64,000 nucleotides of DNA from Endotrypanum monterogeii. Its lineage: Eukaryota > Euglenozoa > Kinetoplastea > Trypanosomatida > Trypanosomatidae. The stretch covers positions 250,455 through 314,454 of the forward strand of contig CM007330.1 in assembly GCA_000333855.2 (NCBI GenBank), read 5' to 3'. Shown in pieces: positions 1 through 10,678 of this stretch; position 1 is the first letter of the stretch; every line of letters begins with the position of its first letter. Position numbers and translations under genes: made by a program. The notes beneath the pieces are model-generated. The model did no database searches, was not told where the DNA came from, and worked only from the letters and a program-made list of their open reading frames with translations.

Positions 1-272
1 ACTGAGGCGTGTCCAGTTTGGAAGCAATACCAGCAATCCCGCATTTGACGCACAGCGAGAGCCATTGGCTGTGCTGAAGCACCAGCCCACGGTCAAGCGC
101 CGCGCCACCTGGAAAAAAAAAAACTGCCTGGCGAAAGGAAGGCAAAGGAAGGGGAGTGAAGACCAGCACAGCTGCGCCTCCATAAAAACATGCCCCCCCC
201 ATGGCACAGGCGTCTTCCGGCTTCTTCTTGCTGAGAAGTCGATACCCTACCCAATCACATGAAGCCGCCGCT
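1..272. other. 3' flank of first gene
   Basis: This is non-coding sequence downstream of the minus-strand gene that ends at 273. It probably includes that gene's 3'UTR and continues beyond the window edge. I see an A-run near 113-122 and no gene. Confidence 0.5.
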
Positions 273-851
273 TCACAGATATTTGTCGAGCGTCATAGCT
301 GCCTTGTCAACGCGCTGGATGGAGGGGTACGGTGACTGAGTGGTCCCGCCGCTGGAATACAGAGCGCTTTGAATATCTTCCCTATCAAAGACCTTTCGGC
401 GGACATTCATGTAGTCGTGGCGTGCTGGGTCGGTCATCATTGGCACGTCCGTATACATCTCCGGAATGACGCGCTGAAGCTCTCTTGGCGCCAAATCAAA
501 CGGCATCTCCACCACGTCCCAGTCTCGCCCCTTCCATTGCTTGCGCAGCGTCTGTTGTGCACACCAGACATCCACGTTGTATTGCAGCGTGGCGGGGTCG
601 CGCTTGAAGAGACGCCCCTTTTTTTTATGATCAATTGGCCCGATCTCCCGCAGGTACGCTGTGCGACCACCAAAGCGGTTGGCATCGTGCATTGGGAGGG
701 TGCGGAAGGTGTGCTGGTGACGGTAGCTAAAGGGCGGGTGATCAAATTTTCCAGTGGAGAGGCATCGTGCGGCGGCAACGAGAGACTCGCGGACAGGAGA
801 AGGTGTCGCCACCCCTGCAGCAACCGTTGCCAGCCCACGTCGTGTGACCAT
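273..851 (-). CDS. predicted mitochondrial protein, unknown function
   Basis: A 192-residue protein that I do not recognise. The first 35 or so residues are rich in Arg, Ala, Ser and Thr with almost no acidic residues, ending in RCLSTGKF, which looks like a mitochondrial import peptide. The rest is basic and soluble, with many Arg, Tyr and Trp residues and no membrane segment. The ATG at 851 is the first in frame. The frame extends upstream only through a C-run to a TTG. A pyrimidine-rich stretch ending in CATAG lies just before this ATG, so it probably holds the trans-splice acceptor and leaves a 5'UTR of about 11 nt. A mitoribosomal or mitochondrial-complex subunit would fit the size and charge, but that is a guess. 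Confidence 0.75.
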   Translation of the reverse strand: MVTRRGLATVAAGVATPSPVRESLVAAARCLSTGKFDHPPFSYRHQHTFRTLPMHDANRFGGRTAYLREIGPIDHKKKGRLFKRDPATLQYNVDVWCAQQTLRKQWKGRDWDVVEMPFDLAPRELQRVIPEMYTDVPMMTDPARHDYMNVRRKVFDREDIQSALYSSGGTTQSPYPSIQRVDKAAMTLDKYL

Positions 852-1701
852 TGGAGCGCTGCCTATGGGGTCAAGGGGGAGGGTGGGTGGGGGGGGGGGG
901 GGCAAGCCACAAAAAAAAAAGCTGGAGGGCTCATGGCAGTGAGATCCAGAGGAAAAATGGGAGAGAGGATGAGAAATTGGGTGCGGAGGAGGGGGCGGAA
1001 CACTGAGCTGGGGTGAGCTATCGACTTACAGCATAAGCGTAAGAGCCCTTCCATCTCCTTTCCCTTGCTATCGGCTGCAAAAGAAGCTCTACTCGACAGT
1101 CCATGGCGAATGGGGCTAAAGATGGGAAGGGGGAGTGGAGAACACGAGGAGGCTCCCCTCCCTCCCTGCTCTCACACTTCCAGCGTATCCTTCCTGTATG
1201 CGCGTAGAGAGGCATTTTGTGATACGATTGTTTGAGGTTTCTTTCACTGTATGTGTGTGTGTGTGGAAAGGGGAAGGAAGGGGAGGGGAAGCGCTGCTGC
1301 CATCCAACTCGGCCGTGGGCGGGTGGTTGCCCCGTCTGCTCGCGAGTCTGGTGAGCGCTCATCTCAGAGGCTGTAATGAAGAACAAAGACACTCTTTTCT
1401 CTTTGTATTATTATTATTATTTGGTGTTTTGTGCGGGAAGGGAGGAGGAGAGTTGGCATACCTCTTTTCGTAAATCCCTCCGCCAGCACAATCGCCTCGT
1501 TCACTGCCCCGCGCCGTGAAACATTCTCGCATCGTTTTTTTTTTTTCTTCACAGTATATTTTCACTACTCAGTTGCGTGGCGCCTCCGCCCGACTGATCT
1601 TCCCCGCACTGATGCGGCCACGAAGGGCCGGGGAAGAGAAACACCTGTAAAGCATAAGCAACGAGAGAGGAGGAGCAGAGCATGCACACACAGACACACA
1701 G

Positions 1702-1734
<33 letters not shown>

Positions 1735-1951
1735 TTGATAATCATATGCGACATGTATGCAACATCAGTAACAGCGCACAGCTCATCAGTCCTGGGCATG
1801 ACAGCAAAGCGCACACAGAGAGAGTGTCGGGGACTCTCGGACAGCCATCACCATCCCCCCCTGCACGCACGCTGTTCTCCAGGCCTATATCGTAGCTTCC
1901 CGCACTGCTGGTGCACCGACTCTGTGGATGGAAGGGTAAACTAAGCTAACA
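852..1951. other. intergenic region, about 1.1 kb
   Basis: This is UTR sequence between two minus-strand genes. It holds a C-run/T-run acceptor region next to the downstream gene, an ATT repeat near 1408-1422 and a CA repeat near 1685-1733. Open frames here are low-complexity and do not look coding. Confidence 0.6.
863..920 (-). promoter_or_regulatory. trans-splice acceptor region
   Basis: On the minus strand there is a T-run (911-920), then a C-run of 14 (889-902), then CCTTGACCCCATAG. The AG lies at 864-863, and the ATG at 851 follows. The layout fits a kinetoplastid spliced-leader acceptor and decides the start of the gene at 273-851. Confidence 0.55.
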
Positions 1952-4900
1952 CTACCACTCTAGAAAAGGTGCTAAGAGCGCGCGCGTGCTGCTGAGAGTC
2001 TGCGACAAATGTTCTGTGTGACCCACCCCCTCACCTGAATTCACTGAGGCGGCGTTATGTAGAGCGCATGCGATCTGCTTGATGGCATCGCGTGCCTTCT
2101 GTTGCTTTGTGCCTGCAAGCTGCGCCTGTGACGCTCTAAGTAACCGAAGTGCAATCATGGAAACCATTCGATGTATGAATGTACCTGTGTCATGCTCACC
2201 CCATGATCGCAGTACCGAGTGCCACTGGTGCTGCATGGCGCTTCCTTGCCACTCGCTGATGTGCTCCTTATAATAGTCAAGCACGCTAGTTAGATATCCG
2301 GCGGTGCGACCCACCCATCGTAGCATCGAGCGATACTTGGCTTCTGTGCGTACCACCTTCGTCGGCTCACGTGGTCGCGACTGCGACGATGACTGCGGTG
2401 GTGTATCATTGGGCGGAGCTGGAAACTCTCGCTCCACCATTTCACAGCACACAAGTGCCTTTTGCAGCTCCACGAGTACAGGAGACATAGGCGGCATCAC
2501 TAACCGCTCCCGTCGATACACACGACACTCGGACTTGTCGGTATCGACCGCATGAACCTCTGTCCTCGACCCCGAGGCCTCCGCGGAGTCATTATTCCCA
2601 TCCACCGCTGCTGCTGCTGCTGCTGCTGCTGGCGCTGCTGCCACCGCTGGCGCTACTGCAGGCGCGCCGTGGCAACCAGGTGAGTCATTCTCTGCAGCAT
2701 CAGCGGTTGTGGTGGTACGAAACATGATTTCCTCCACCGCTCGAACCAGCGCGGTGTCTTGGGCTGCAGCACACGTGACTGTGAAAAGGCGGAGGGTCTG
2801 CCACTCACGCTCTTGAACAAATGTGTTCGGGGCGAGTTCTTCAGCCTCTCGAATGAGCTGTGCAATACGTTGTGAAGCGGAGTGCGTAGCTGCCACACCC
2901 GACACCGCAAATCGTTCCATCAGTACCGAGGCGTAAAGGAGAAGTGTATACGCCCTGGCTACCCGGCAGTCCTTGTCTGCGCCGCCCTGCGTGTAGACGC
3001 TCAGCGCCTGTGTGAAGAAATCGTCTGCGTCAGGCGGTAAATCGTGCAGTGAGCCAAAAAGTAGCGGCTGCTGGAGGGTAACAGCCGCAACGCCGTGAGC
3101 GCAGTCAAGCTTTCTCTCCACGACGCTGCGGTACACATCCCCCAGGAGGAGCATCACTTCCGCCGTCTGAAGCATATCACGTGAGCCGAAGACAGCGCCG
3201 AAGACAGCATCGTCAGCAGCCTTCTGGGAGGCGTGCAGAAGCGACTTGGCGCGATGCAGTGCCTCCAGCGCTTTCGTGTAGCGCGCGGTGCGATGATGCT
3301 CCTGACCGACTAGATAGTATACCAAGGAAAGCTTGACGAGGTGGCGGCGTGTTTGTGTGCCGATCCGGCTGTAGAAGCGCTGCGCTGTGAAGGACAGGCT
3401 GACGACGTCTGCCTTGAGCGTGGTGAGCCAGACAAGAGTGGTGGGCAGCTTGTGACCACGCTTCTGGAGTCGTGTCTCCATCAGCATGCTGAGCTCCGTC
3501 AGTACGCGTACCGAAAAACCGCTCGCCGCGTCGGACATCGCGATGACCGCCACATCGCCGTACAACTCACAAAGGGCGGAGCGGAGAGGGGTTATGTTCA
3601 CCTGTGTGTGGAGGTTCAGCAATGTCGAGGAAGACGCGGGGACAATACCCGAGTCCGAGCCGCGGGTGCCTTCTGTGAATTCAGAGGGGGGGGTTGTATG
3701 CGCGAGTGAGGTTCGAGAGGGCATTGACTGATAGTAGCTCTCCAGAGACGATATATTGGGTGATACCAGGGAAGAAGTGGTGGCCATCGGTCCCTCCTTT
3801 AGACCCCCCCTATCTCTGAGGTCCGGTGTCGCCCCGTTCATGGAGTCGCTTTCCTGTGTGCCCGAAGCCCCGCTCTGTGCTTGCTTTGGCTTTGCTGTCG
3901 CCGCTGTCGCCGAGTGCATTGGTCCCAGGAGCTCACTCGCTTCCTCGAGGCGCACCAGTCCTTCAATCACCACTTGCAGGATATCCTGTATGCACGATGA
4001 CAGAGCCATCATGGCCCCTTCCTGGTGCACCGAAACACGAAGCTCTTTCTTTGCCTCCCTCGCCTTCGCTTCGCTACGCGCCGTGCGCAACGCACGCAGG
4101 TGTTGACAGCCGCCGTAATACGCTTCCAGTGAGAGCGCCACAACAGCACACACCGCAGCACTGCACGCCACCAGGCACTGGGCATAAAAGGCCTGCATCA
4201 CATGATTGCTCTCTGACTCTCTAGCTTCCAGAAACACGTGTTGCAGTGGTATCTCGAAGCGACCACACAGCACCAACGCGTCGCGGTACAACTCCGGTGA
4301 CGAGCACATGCCAGAGACACCGTCAATCGCGGTGGTCTTGGCGCCGGCGGCCGCACTAGTGGATGACACCGCGACTGCCGCCTGGAGCTTGCGTGCTATG
4401 AGAACTGGTACCATGTTCACTAGCTCAGTCACGATTTCGCGTGCGGCGCCGTCCTCGCGGCACGACGGCAACAAAATGCGCAGACTTCTGTGAAGCAGCG
4501 GCAGCGCATCACCGGCTCTCTTGACGTCGCCGCTGCGGTACATATGTTGACCAATGTTAAAGCACGTTTTTCCAAAGATCCGGTTAAAGCGGCCGAACGG
4601 ATGCGCTGCGGGGGCGCGCCCGATGTCGTATCCAGATAACGTGGTCGACGGCACCTCCCTCTCCATGTACGCCCCCCCGTCGTCCGCTCGCTCCGTCGAA
4701 CTTCTGTCAACGCACGCGAAGGCAGGGGGAGCCGCACATCCAAAGTACTTGTCCGTCTCTTCCACGAAGGCAGTGGACTCGTCCAGGTCGGGCAACTCGA
4801 AGAGCTCGACGTAGTCTGAAGAGCAGTCCCGCACTACCGCGTAGGTGCTGCCGTCACGGTGGCACTGCTTCACTAACCACTGCAGGGCGCTGCTCGTGAA

Positions 4901-6604
4901 GCTCAGAGCTGCGGCAGCCATGCGCGCCTCCGCGGAGCCAAGCACGTCCACGGTTTTCTTGACCTGATGACTCTGAAGGACACCATCGAGATGCACATAC
5001 GTCCCGATTTGTGGTACGTTCGCCATCATCGCGTCGAACCAACTGCGCAGCACCTCGCGCTGCTCGCCGTCAGCGGACCCAACGGGCGTCTTTTCCTTCA
5101 CCCGAACAAGCTGCTCGGTGTTTGACCGAAGGTCCATCACGATGGGGGCATCGGTGCCGATGAGCACCTCTGTCGTATCCATTCGCCAGCGCAGCACCCG
5201 TGAGTATCGGTGCAAGTGCGCACCAAAGTGTACATCGGATGCAGTCATGCTCGCGAGGCGCCGCTCAGGCCGAGTCAGCGCCAGCTGCCCCGCTGCGGCT
5301 GCAGCCGCCCCATTCATGGGCTCGCTTGCTGCCGAGACGTCTCGCCCCTGTGTTTCCTTCATGAAGTAAAGAGCTTTGCCGAATAAAGCTTCTTGACGCA
5401 TCTCACGCACCCCAGTCGGCTCCGACGCACGCGAGTCGATCACCAGAGTTGGGCCTATTCGGCGCACACGCAGAGCCAAAGGACGCTCGGGCACGTACAC
5501 TTGCTCAAAAATCGCACGCATGGTGTCTGCACTAGAAACAATGAGCGCATTTTGCTGGAGATCCTTCCACTCCATCACAGCCTTCGCCAACATCTCTTGT
5601 AGTGCCACCCGCTCATTGCGTAAAAATCCAGGCGCGTGTTGGTGTACGTTGTGGACGGGATCCAGCGTCAAGTACGTGCGCGGCGGCTGGTTGATATCGG
5701 TACCAGGAGCTAGGGGAGCCTGCATTGGGATTGCCTCCACTCCTTGCACCCGCTGCACCTGTGTATTGTTCAGTAGCTTTGCGATCGTCGAAGACACACC
5801 GCTATAAATGGGGAGAACACCTATCCGCTCCCAGTTGGCCGAGGAGGAGGAGTTAGCGTCTTGCGTGGCGCACGGGTCCGGTGGTAGCTTGCTGCTGGAC
5901 TTCCCGATAGCGGTGATTTGAGAGTCCCAAGATGCAGCGGCTTGGAGCGCGGTACGTCCAACCTGTCCTGCACGCACAACTGCGGGTGACTCAAATGGTT
6001 CCAGGACGCGCAAGCTACGGCACGCGGATGCATCCCCCACCGCCACCACGCCCATGGTGTCTGTCGTACACGAGTTAGCGCCGCCTCCATCTGCGGACGA
6101 GGGGGCTGCCGAGGTGGATGGCGGTGGTGCGCGCAGAAGAAACTCGAAATCCCAGCCTGACAGCGTAATCGAAGCCAATTCCCCGGAGGAGGCGGCGGCC
6201 AGAGCGACGGCATTGGAGGCGGGGGCGGGGGCGGGCTGAATTTGTTGGACGGCGACTCTTGAGAGGGGCAGTTGCTGCGACCGGCTGTCCGCGGTAATAG
6301 GCACCACCCCCACCGCTGGCTGCAGCACAGGGGTCAGGGCGGAGAGCGCCGATGATGCCGTCCCTCCTTCTACCTCGTGGATATCCTGTTGAGTTTCTGC
6401 GGCGTCATCTACCTTCTGCTCGACGGATTCAAATAGAAATAGCTGCACATCCCTCGCCCTTGCCTCCTCGCGCAGGTGCTTGTTCAGCTGCCGCTGATGA
6501 TAGCGCTTCACCTCTTTTCTGTGTTTTGTGCGGTGATTCATCTGTCGCTGCCCTGCTTCGTCATGACTAGGTATCCCCCCGACAGGAAGGGCACCAGACG
6601 ACAT
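1952..6604 (-). CDS. EDRF1-like TPR protein (1550 aa)
   Basis: A very large protein whose residues about 375-610 resemble the N-terminal part of eukaryotic EDRF1 (erythroid differentiation-related factor 1). Shared signs are VRRIGPTLVID, the segment around LRWRMDTTEVLIGTDAPI, and the block VPQIGTYVHLDGVLQ followed by KQCHRDGSTYAVVRDC and LFELPDLDE. In human EDRF1 the same order reads VPEL..FHVNGIVQ, then CTKEGHTYW and KLYDLT. The C-terminal half is mostly helical and includes TPR-like repeats (for example around RTARYTKALEALHRAKSLL), as in EDRF1. Ala-, Ser- and Pro-rich low-complexity stretches interrupt it, including a poly-Ala run near residue 1340. The N-terminus is highly basic. The start is an ATG at 6604. 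The molecular role of EDRF1 is poorly known, so no function is inferred here. Confidence 0.8.
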   Translation of the reverse strand: MSSGALPVGGIPSHDEAGQRQMNHRTKHRKEVKRYHQRQLNKHLREEARARDVQLFLFESVEQKVDDAAETQQDIHEVEGGTASSALSALTPVLQPAVGVVPITADSRSQQLPLSRVAVQQIQPAPAPASNAVALAAASSGELASITLSGWDFEFLLRAPPPSTSAAPSSADGGGANSCTTDTMGVVAVGDASACRSLRVLEPFESPAVVRAGQVGRTALQAAASWDSQITAIGKSSSKLPPDPCATQDANSSSSANWERIGVLPIYSGVSSTIAKLLNNTQVQRVQGVEAIPMQAPLAPGTDINQPPRTYLTLDPVHNVHQHAPGFLRNERVALQEMLAKAVMEWKDLQQNALIVSSADTMRAIFEQVYVPERPLALRVRRIGPTLVIDSRASEPTGVREMRQEALFGKALYFMKETQGRDVSAASEPMNGAAAAAAGQLALTRPERRLASMTASDVHFGAHLHRYSRVLRWRMDTTEVLIGTDAPIVMDLRSNTEQLVRVKEKTPVGSADGEQREVLRSWFDAMMANVPQIGTYVHLDGVLQSHQVKKTVDVLGSAEARMAAAALSFTSSALQWLVKQCHRDGSTYAVVRDCSSDYVELFELPDLDESTAFVEETDKYFGCAAPPAFACVDRSSTERADDGGAYMEREVPSTTLSGYDIGRAPAAHPFGRFNRIFGKTCFNIGQHMYRSGDVKRAGDALPLLHRSLRILLPSCREDGAAREIVTELVNMVPVLIARKLQAAVAVSSTSAAAGAKTTAIDGVSGMCSSPELYRDALVLCGRFEIPLQHVFLEARESESNHVMQAFYAQCLVACSAAVCAVVALSLEAYYGGCQHLRALRTARSEAKAREAKKELRVSVHQEGAMMALSSCIQDILQVVIEGLVRLEEASELLGPMHSATAATAKPKQAQSGASGTQESDSMNGATPDLRDRGGLKEGPMATTSSLVSPNISSLESYYQSMPSRTSLAHTTPPSEFTEGTRGSDSGIVPASSSTLLNLHTQVNITPLRSALCELYGDVAVIAMSDAASGFSVRVLTELSMLMETRLQKRGHKLPTTLVWLTTLKADVVSLSFTAQRFYSRIGTQTRRHLVKLSLVYYLVGQEHHRTARYTKALEALHRAKSLLHASQKAADDAVFGAVFGSRDMLQTAEVMLLLGDVYRSVVERKLDCAHGVAAVTLQQPLLFGSLHDLPPDADDFFTQALSVYTQGGADKDCRVARAYTLLLYASVLMERFAVSGVAATHSASQRIAQLIREAEELAPNTFVQEREWQTLRLFTVTCAAAQDTALVRAVEEIMFRTTTTADAAENDSPGCHGAPAVAPAVAAAPAAAAAAAAVDGNNDSAEASGSRTEVHAVDTDKSECRVYRRERLVMPPMSPVLVELQKALVCCEMVEREFPAPPNDTPPQSSSQSRPREPTKVVRTEAKYRSMLRWVGRTAGYLTSVLDYYKEHISEWQGSAMQHQWHSVLRSWGEHDTGTFIHRMVSMIALRLLRASQAQLAGTKQQKARDAIKQIACALHNAASVNSGEGVGHTEHLSQTLSSTRALLAPFLEW

Positions 6605-6796
6605 TCCCTACTGCCGGCGCAGTCGTTCAGCTATGTTGACCTCACCAGCGCCAGAGCTGAACACTAGTGAGGAAGAAAGAGAAAATCGACACCAATACAA
6701 CCAATGCAGATGTATAAAAATAATAACAAAGGGAGCCACAACAACTGCTTGAAGTATGCCAGCATGTATCAACCTTGTATATGCCACCCAGCCAGC

Positions 6797-6799
<3 letters not shown>

Positions 6800-6832
<33 letters not shown>
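6800..6832. repeat. (GT)n microsatellite
   Basis: About 16 GT units in the 5' flank of the EDRF1-like gene. Confidence 0.9.
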
Positions 6833-6833
<1 letters not shown>

Positions 6834-7125
6834 TGTGTATCCACACGTGAGGAGAATTCCGAACACGCCGCTGCACACCCACAACAACTACAAAAACAAA
6901 AGCACACAAAATAGAGGTGCTGTGAAGAAAAAAAAGAGCAAAAAAAAAGAAGCAAAACACGTTTATATCCTCAATAGAAGCTTCACTCGGAGGTAAATGA
7001 GGGAGGGGTATGGGAGATAATCTGCTGTATAATCTTATTCTAGCCATATGATGAGATCCACATATGGCGTCCACGCAATCACGAGCGGGAAGGAAACGAT
7101 GAGTGAGGGAAAATGTGAGGGATGA

Positions 7126-7153
7126 GAGAGACAGAGACAGAGACAGAGACAGA
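7126..7153. repeat. (AGACAG)n tandem repeat
   Basis: Four to five hexamer units of AGACAG, followed by a G-run. Confidence 0.85.
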
Positions 7154-7486
7154 GGGGGGGGGAGAAATGAAGAGGGACGTGATATATGAGAATGTGTTTA
7201 TGACAGAAGGTACCACAGGAGCAATTTTTCGTGCGACACGTATGCGATCCAAACAACCGAGACCTCACCAACAACGTAAGCTGATGTGTCTGTGAACTGT
7301 GTACGTAATCGGAAACACGAATCTGGTGGTGGGATCCCCACGTGACTGCCCTCGCACCATTCCACTCGAGCAACTTGTCTATCGATAGAGATTTAACACT
7401 ATCACCGACCCGTCCCCCTCTACCCATACTTTCTTCGCGCTGAATACATCATCGAAATTATACGCAATGAACTATTCCCGCTTTTG

Positions 7487-7511
7487 TTGTTTGTTTGTTT
7501 GTTTGTTTGTT
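7487..7511. repeat. (GTTT)n microsatellite
   Basis: About six GTTT units in the intergenic region. Confidence 0.85.
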
Positions 7512-8311
7512 TTTGTTTTCGAAGGATAAAAGAAAAAGAAGTCATCCCGCCATCCCCGCCGCCGCTCTCTCAACCATATAGAGAGAGTTCAGGTGAAGAG
7601 TAGCGGTGTTACACACAATCACAGTAGTCTGCATCTCCGAGACACAAACGAACGCCCAATCATATATATATATATGTGTGTGTGTGTGTGTATGTCTGCA
7701 CTCCGATGGGTGTACTTTTTTTTCGTTGTTACGCTTCAATGATGTATGCTCCTCGTAGTCAGACTCGTCCACTCACACCATAAAGGGGAAAAAAAGGGGG
7801 GGAGGGAGTAGTGCGACGTGTGTGAGGGGGGACGGTCACCAAGGGAATGATAAAGCAAGGTGAAAGCTGAAAAGTATTTATATATATATATAAATATATG
7901 TATACATATATGCATATACATATATATAGGCGAGGGGGAGGGAGGTGAAGAGCAGAGGCAGCTATACACAAAGAGAAAAAAAAAACTATAGACGCATACA
8001 CACTAAAAAAAAAAAGAAGGAGGAAGGGTATAACACATACGCACCCGTGGAAGCAGTAAATAAATGCAGACAGGGGGATTTCAGCGGGGAAACGAGAAGC
8101 GAGGCAACGCACGTAGCAAAACACATTCAGGTATGCTGCCCTATCTGCCGCGCAAGAGACAATTCACATACGCCGCATTTCACTTGATTGTGTGTGTGTG
8201 TGTGTGCGTTTCTTTGGTGTGTAGTCGGGGGGGAGGGGGGTATGAGTTGGAAAACGGCACAGAAACGAAACAAGAAGCGGCTGATGCCTAGTCTTGGATG
8301 GGGTCTGTCGA

Positions 8312-9406
8312 CTAGAGTGTCATGATACGCTCGATATTCCCGCGGCACAGAGGACACCGATTGTTTCTCAGACGCAGGTGGGAAGCACAGTCGCTGCACA
8401 GGCACAAATGGCGACAGGGTAGAATGGTGGTGTCCTTCCGGCTCGTTAGACAGACCACACAGAGCCCTCCCTCCTCTTCGACAGCGGCGGGGCTCTGCAC
8501 ATACTCCTCATTAGTGTCAGCGAACACATCCTCCAGCTCGTACACTTCAGAGCCCACTTGCACCAGCTGCTTTGCTACCTTACAGGTCAAGCGGCGGACC
8601 GTCTGAGCCTCCTCACCACTGCGCACAGATCCAGACAACTGCGTGACCTCCTCCGGGACCTCGAGGAAGGTGTACTGCACAACCGATTTCTTGCTCAACT
8701 TCGCGTGCGACGACAATGACGGCGACGAGACCGACGACGAAAGCGGTGGCAGCGCTAGCCTGTCACAAGGCGCAGAATGCTGAGGCTTCTTGATAGGTTC
8801 CTCCACCTCCTCGATGATCACCTCAATGGCGAGGGGTGCGTAAGTCACCCACTGCTTTGTCGACAGCTCATCTGCGTTGCCTCTTTCTTCGTATTTGATA
8901 GGTCTGAGCAACTGCGGCAGTACCAGAGGGTTTGTTACGACTGTTGTAAGCCCGTCCGTCTCGGTGGTGTCGAGAATACACAACGAACCCGCAGCGACCG
9001 AGCCACTGTTTCGGAGCTGTACACCTCTGCCTGCGTGGTACTCCACGGAAACACCCGCGTACACTCTTATCCGCTGCGGTGGCTGCGTTGCTGCAAGTCG
9101 GAAAGCTAAAGCCAGACCTTGTGATGCACCCACAGCGTTCAACGATGGCGATGGTGAGCCTATCAGCTCGATCTTCTGCCGGCGTGGCACGGCGCACGTG
9201 AGATCAAGAGTCGCTGCACGCTCGATAGCCTCATCATTATCATACTCGATCTCCACGTGATAGATAAGCGGCCCGTGCGTGGGTGCTCGTGTATATTGTA
9301 TGGACGGTTTGCCGAAAACTAAATAGAATTTGCGTGGGGCGAGGCGCAGCTCAAGGTCGGTCACGCCGCTTTCCGTGACCTGCGGACGATTCGCGGCGTT
9401 TCCCAT
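8312..9406 (-). CDS. RING E3 ubiquitin ligase, MGRN1/RNF157 type
   Basis: A 364-residue protein with a C-terminal RING finger at about 315-364: LCVVCLTSRKD, ILPCRHLCLCSDC and NNRCPLCR. This is close to the animal and plant MGRN1/RNF157/LOG2 finger (CVVCLSD, LPCRHLCLC, NNCPICR). The upstream region fits the family too: a beta-rich N-terminal domain, the PLAIEVIIEEVEE block and KVAKQLVQVGSEVYELEDVF just before the RING. Translation probably starts at the ATG at 9406, giving MGNAANRP, a good N-myristoylation signal, which is also known from plant members. The frame extends further upstream only through a TTA repeat encoding Leu. It should be a membrane-associated ubiquitin ligase; the substrate is unknown. 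Confidence 0.88.
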   Translation of the reverse strand: MGNAANRPQVTESGVTDLELRLAPRKFYLVFGKPSIQYTRAPTHGPLIYHVEIEYDNDEAIERAATLDLTCAVPRRQKIELIGSPSPSLNAVGASQGLALAFRLAATQPPQRIRVYAGVSVEYHAGRGVQLRNSGSVAAGSLCILDTTETDGLTTVVTNPLVLPQLLRPIKYEERGNADELSTKQWVTYAPLAIEVIIEEVEEPIKKPQHSAPCDRLALPPLSSSVSSPSLSSHAKLSKKSVVQYTFLEVPEEVTQLSGSVRSGEEAQTVRRLTCKVAKQLVQVGSEVYELEDVFADTNEEYVQSPAAVEEEGGLCVVCLTSRKDTTILPCRHLCLCSDCASHLRLRNNRCPLCRGNIERIMTL

Positions 9407-10678
9407 CCGTGAAAGAAATAATAATAATAATAATAATAATAACAATTAACAATAAAGAAGGGAAGCTGCAGTCGTCTCACACATACACACACAACAAAAA
9501 AAAAAAAACAGAAGCACAATATACCTTTTATTTCGTGTGTCAGTGGGCGTACGCACTCAAGGAAGTCGGGGAAGCGGAGGGGCCTGGACGTCAGCAATGA
9601 AGGAAGGAAGGAAGGATGAAGAGAGCGTTTGTGAGCGCGAGGCACGCGCTGAGATGAGAGGGAAATACAATACACGCAAGGTCAGCAGAAAGCGAGAGTA
9701 CCCAGCAAGATGGCCGCCACCTGAGTAGCTCGATCCGGAGGTGAAGGTGGGATGCTGACCTCCATGTGCTACCCCCCCCCCCATACACCCACGCCCACTG
9801 GTGGTCAGGTGTGGCGACGGGTAGCGAGGGAGTGGGTTGAGGTACAAGACGTACGCCTGACGGGTTCAGTTGGACTTGTGGGAAGCGAATAGGCGAAGCA
9901 GTTTATGGATTGGCTGCCATGAACATATGCGTTAGTGAAGAGGAGAAAAGAGGATGGAGAAGTTGTGACGTACGCAAGAAAAGAGGAAAGAAAAGACGCG
10001 CATGATAAGCAGTTGATTCTTCCCATCCTGCCTCAGTACCCGGGAACATATACTTGGGATGTGCGTGTGCGTGTGCGTGTGCGTAAGTGTGTTTGAGGGA
10101 GGAGGGAGCAAAGGAGGTTCAAGAAGCGCGCGCAGAGGTCGAGTCCTTCAACCTTTCAGTGCTGCACCCCCCCCTCCCACCCCCCCTCCCCAAACTGGCA
10201 CACGGTGGCAGATAAGCACACATGTTCCCAGAGGTCATTTACCAGGAGACAGGGGAAGGGGCAGAAATACGAACCACTCATACGCCAGTCCGTCGACGAA
10301 AAAAAAAAAAAAACAACCCTCACTCGCAGGAGCGCATCGTGCGACCTCTGCCACAGTTGGCGCTTCTTTCTAATCGCTTTTTTTTTTGTTTTTTTGTTTG
10401 TTTGTTTGTTTGTTTACATTGGTGACGGCACAGGACAAAACAGTACACGCGTCAACACGCATCATTCGGTTACTAGAGCACACGCCGGGGGGTATGTACA
10501 TAGTTGCAAGCAGCGTCGCGCTGGCAAGAGCACGAGTGCACACCACGGATAGAAGGAGGAAGGGCAAAAAAAAAAAAAAAGAGTCAGCAAAAAACATCTG
10601 TAGAAACGCAACCCCGATATCCACGCACACACGCATAGACACGCGCCAGCACCGCTGCGGTTCACCAGGTGTACGTGC
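9407..10678. other. intergenic region, about 1.3 kb
   Basis: It begins with an (ATA)n repeat (about 9417-9441) right upstream of the RING gene. It also holds a GGAA-rich stretch near 9600-9615, a TG/CG repeat near 10060-10085, and a T/GTTT-rich block near 10378-10416. No gene is seen. Confidence 0.6.

Larger units (their letters stand above)
6605..8311. other. intergenic region, about 1.7 kb
   Basis: UTR sequence dominated by simple repeats: a GT repeat (about 6800-6832), an AGACAG repeat (about 7126-7153), a GTTT repeat (about 7487-7511), TA then TG repeats (about 7661-7692), and a TA-rich block (about 7876-7928). No gene is supported. Confidence 0.6.

Noticed and set aside
1018..1392. A 124-codon minus-strand frame between the first two genes
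   Set aside because: Low-complexity, His/Thr/Pro-rich from the simple repeats of the UTR; no domain.
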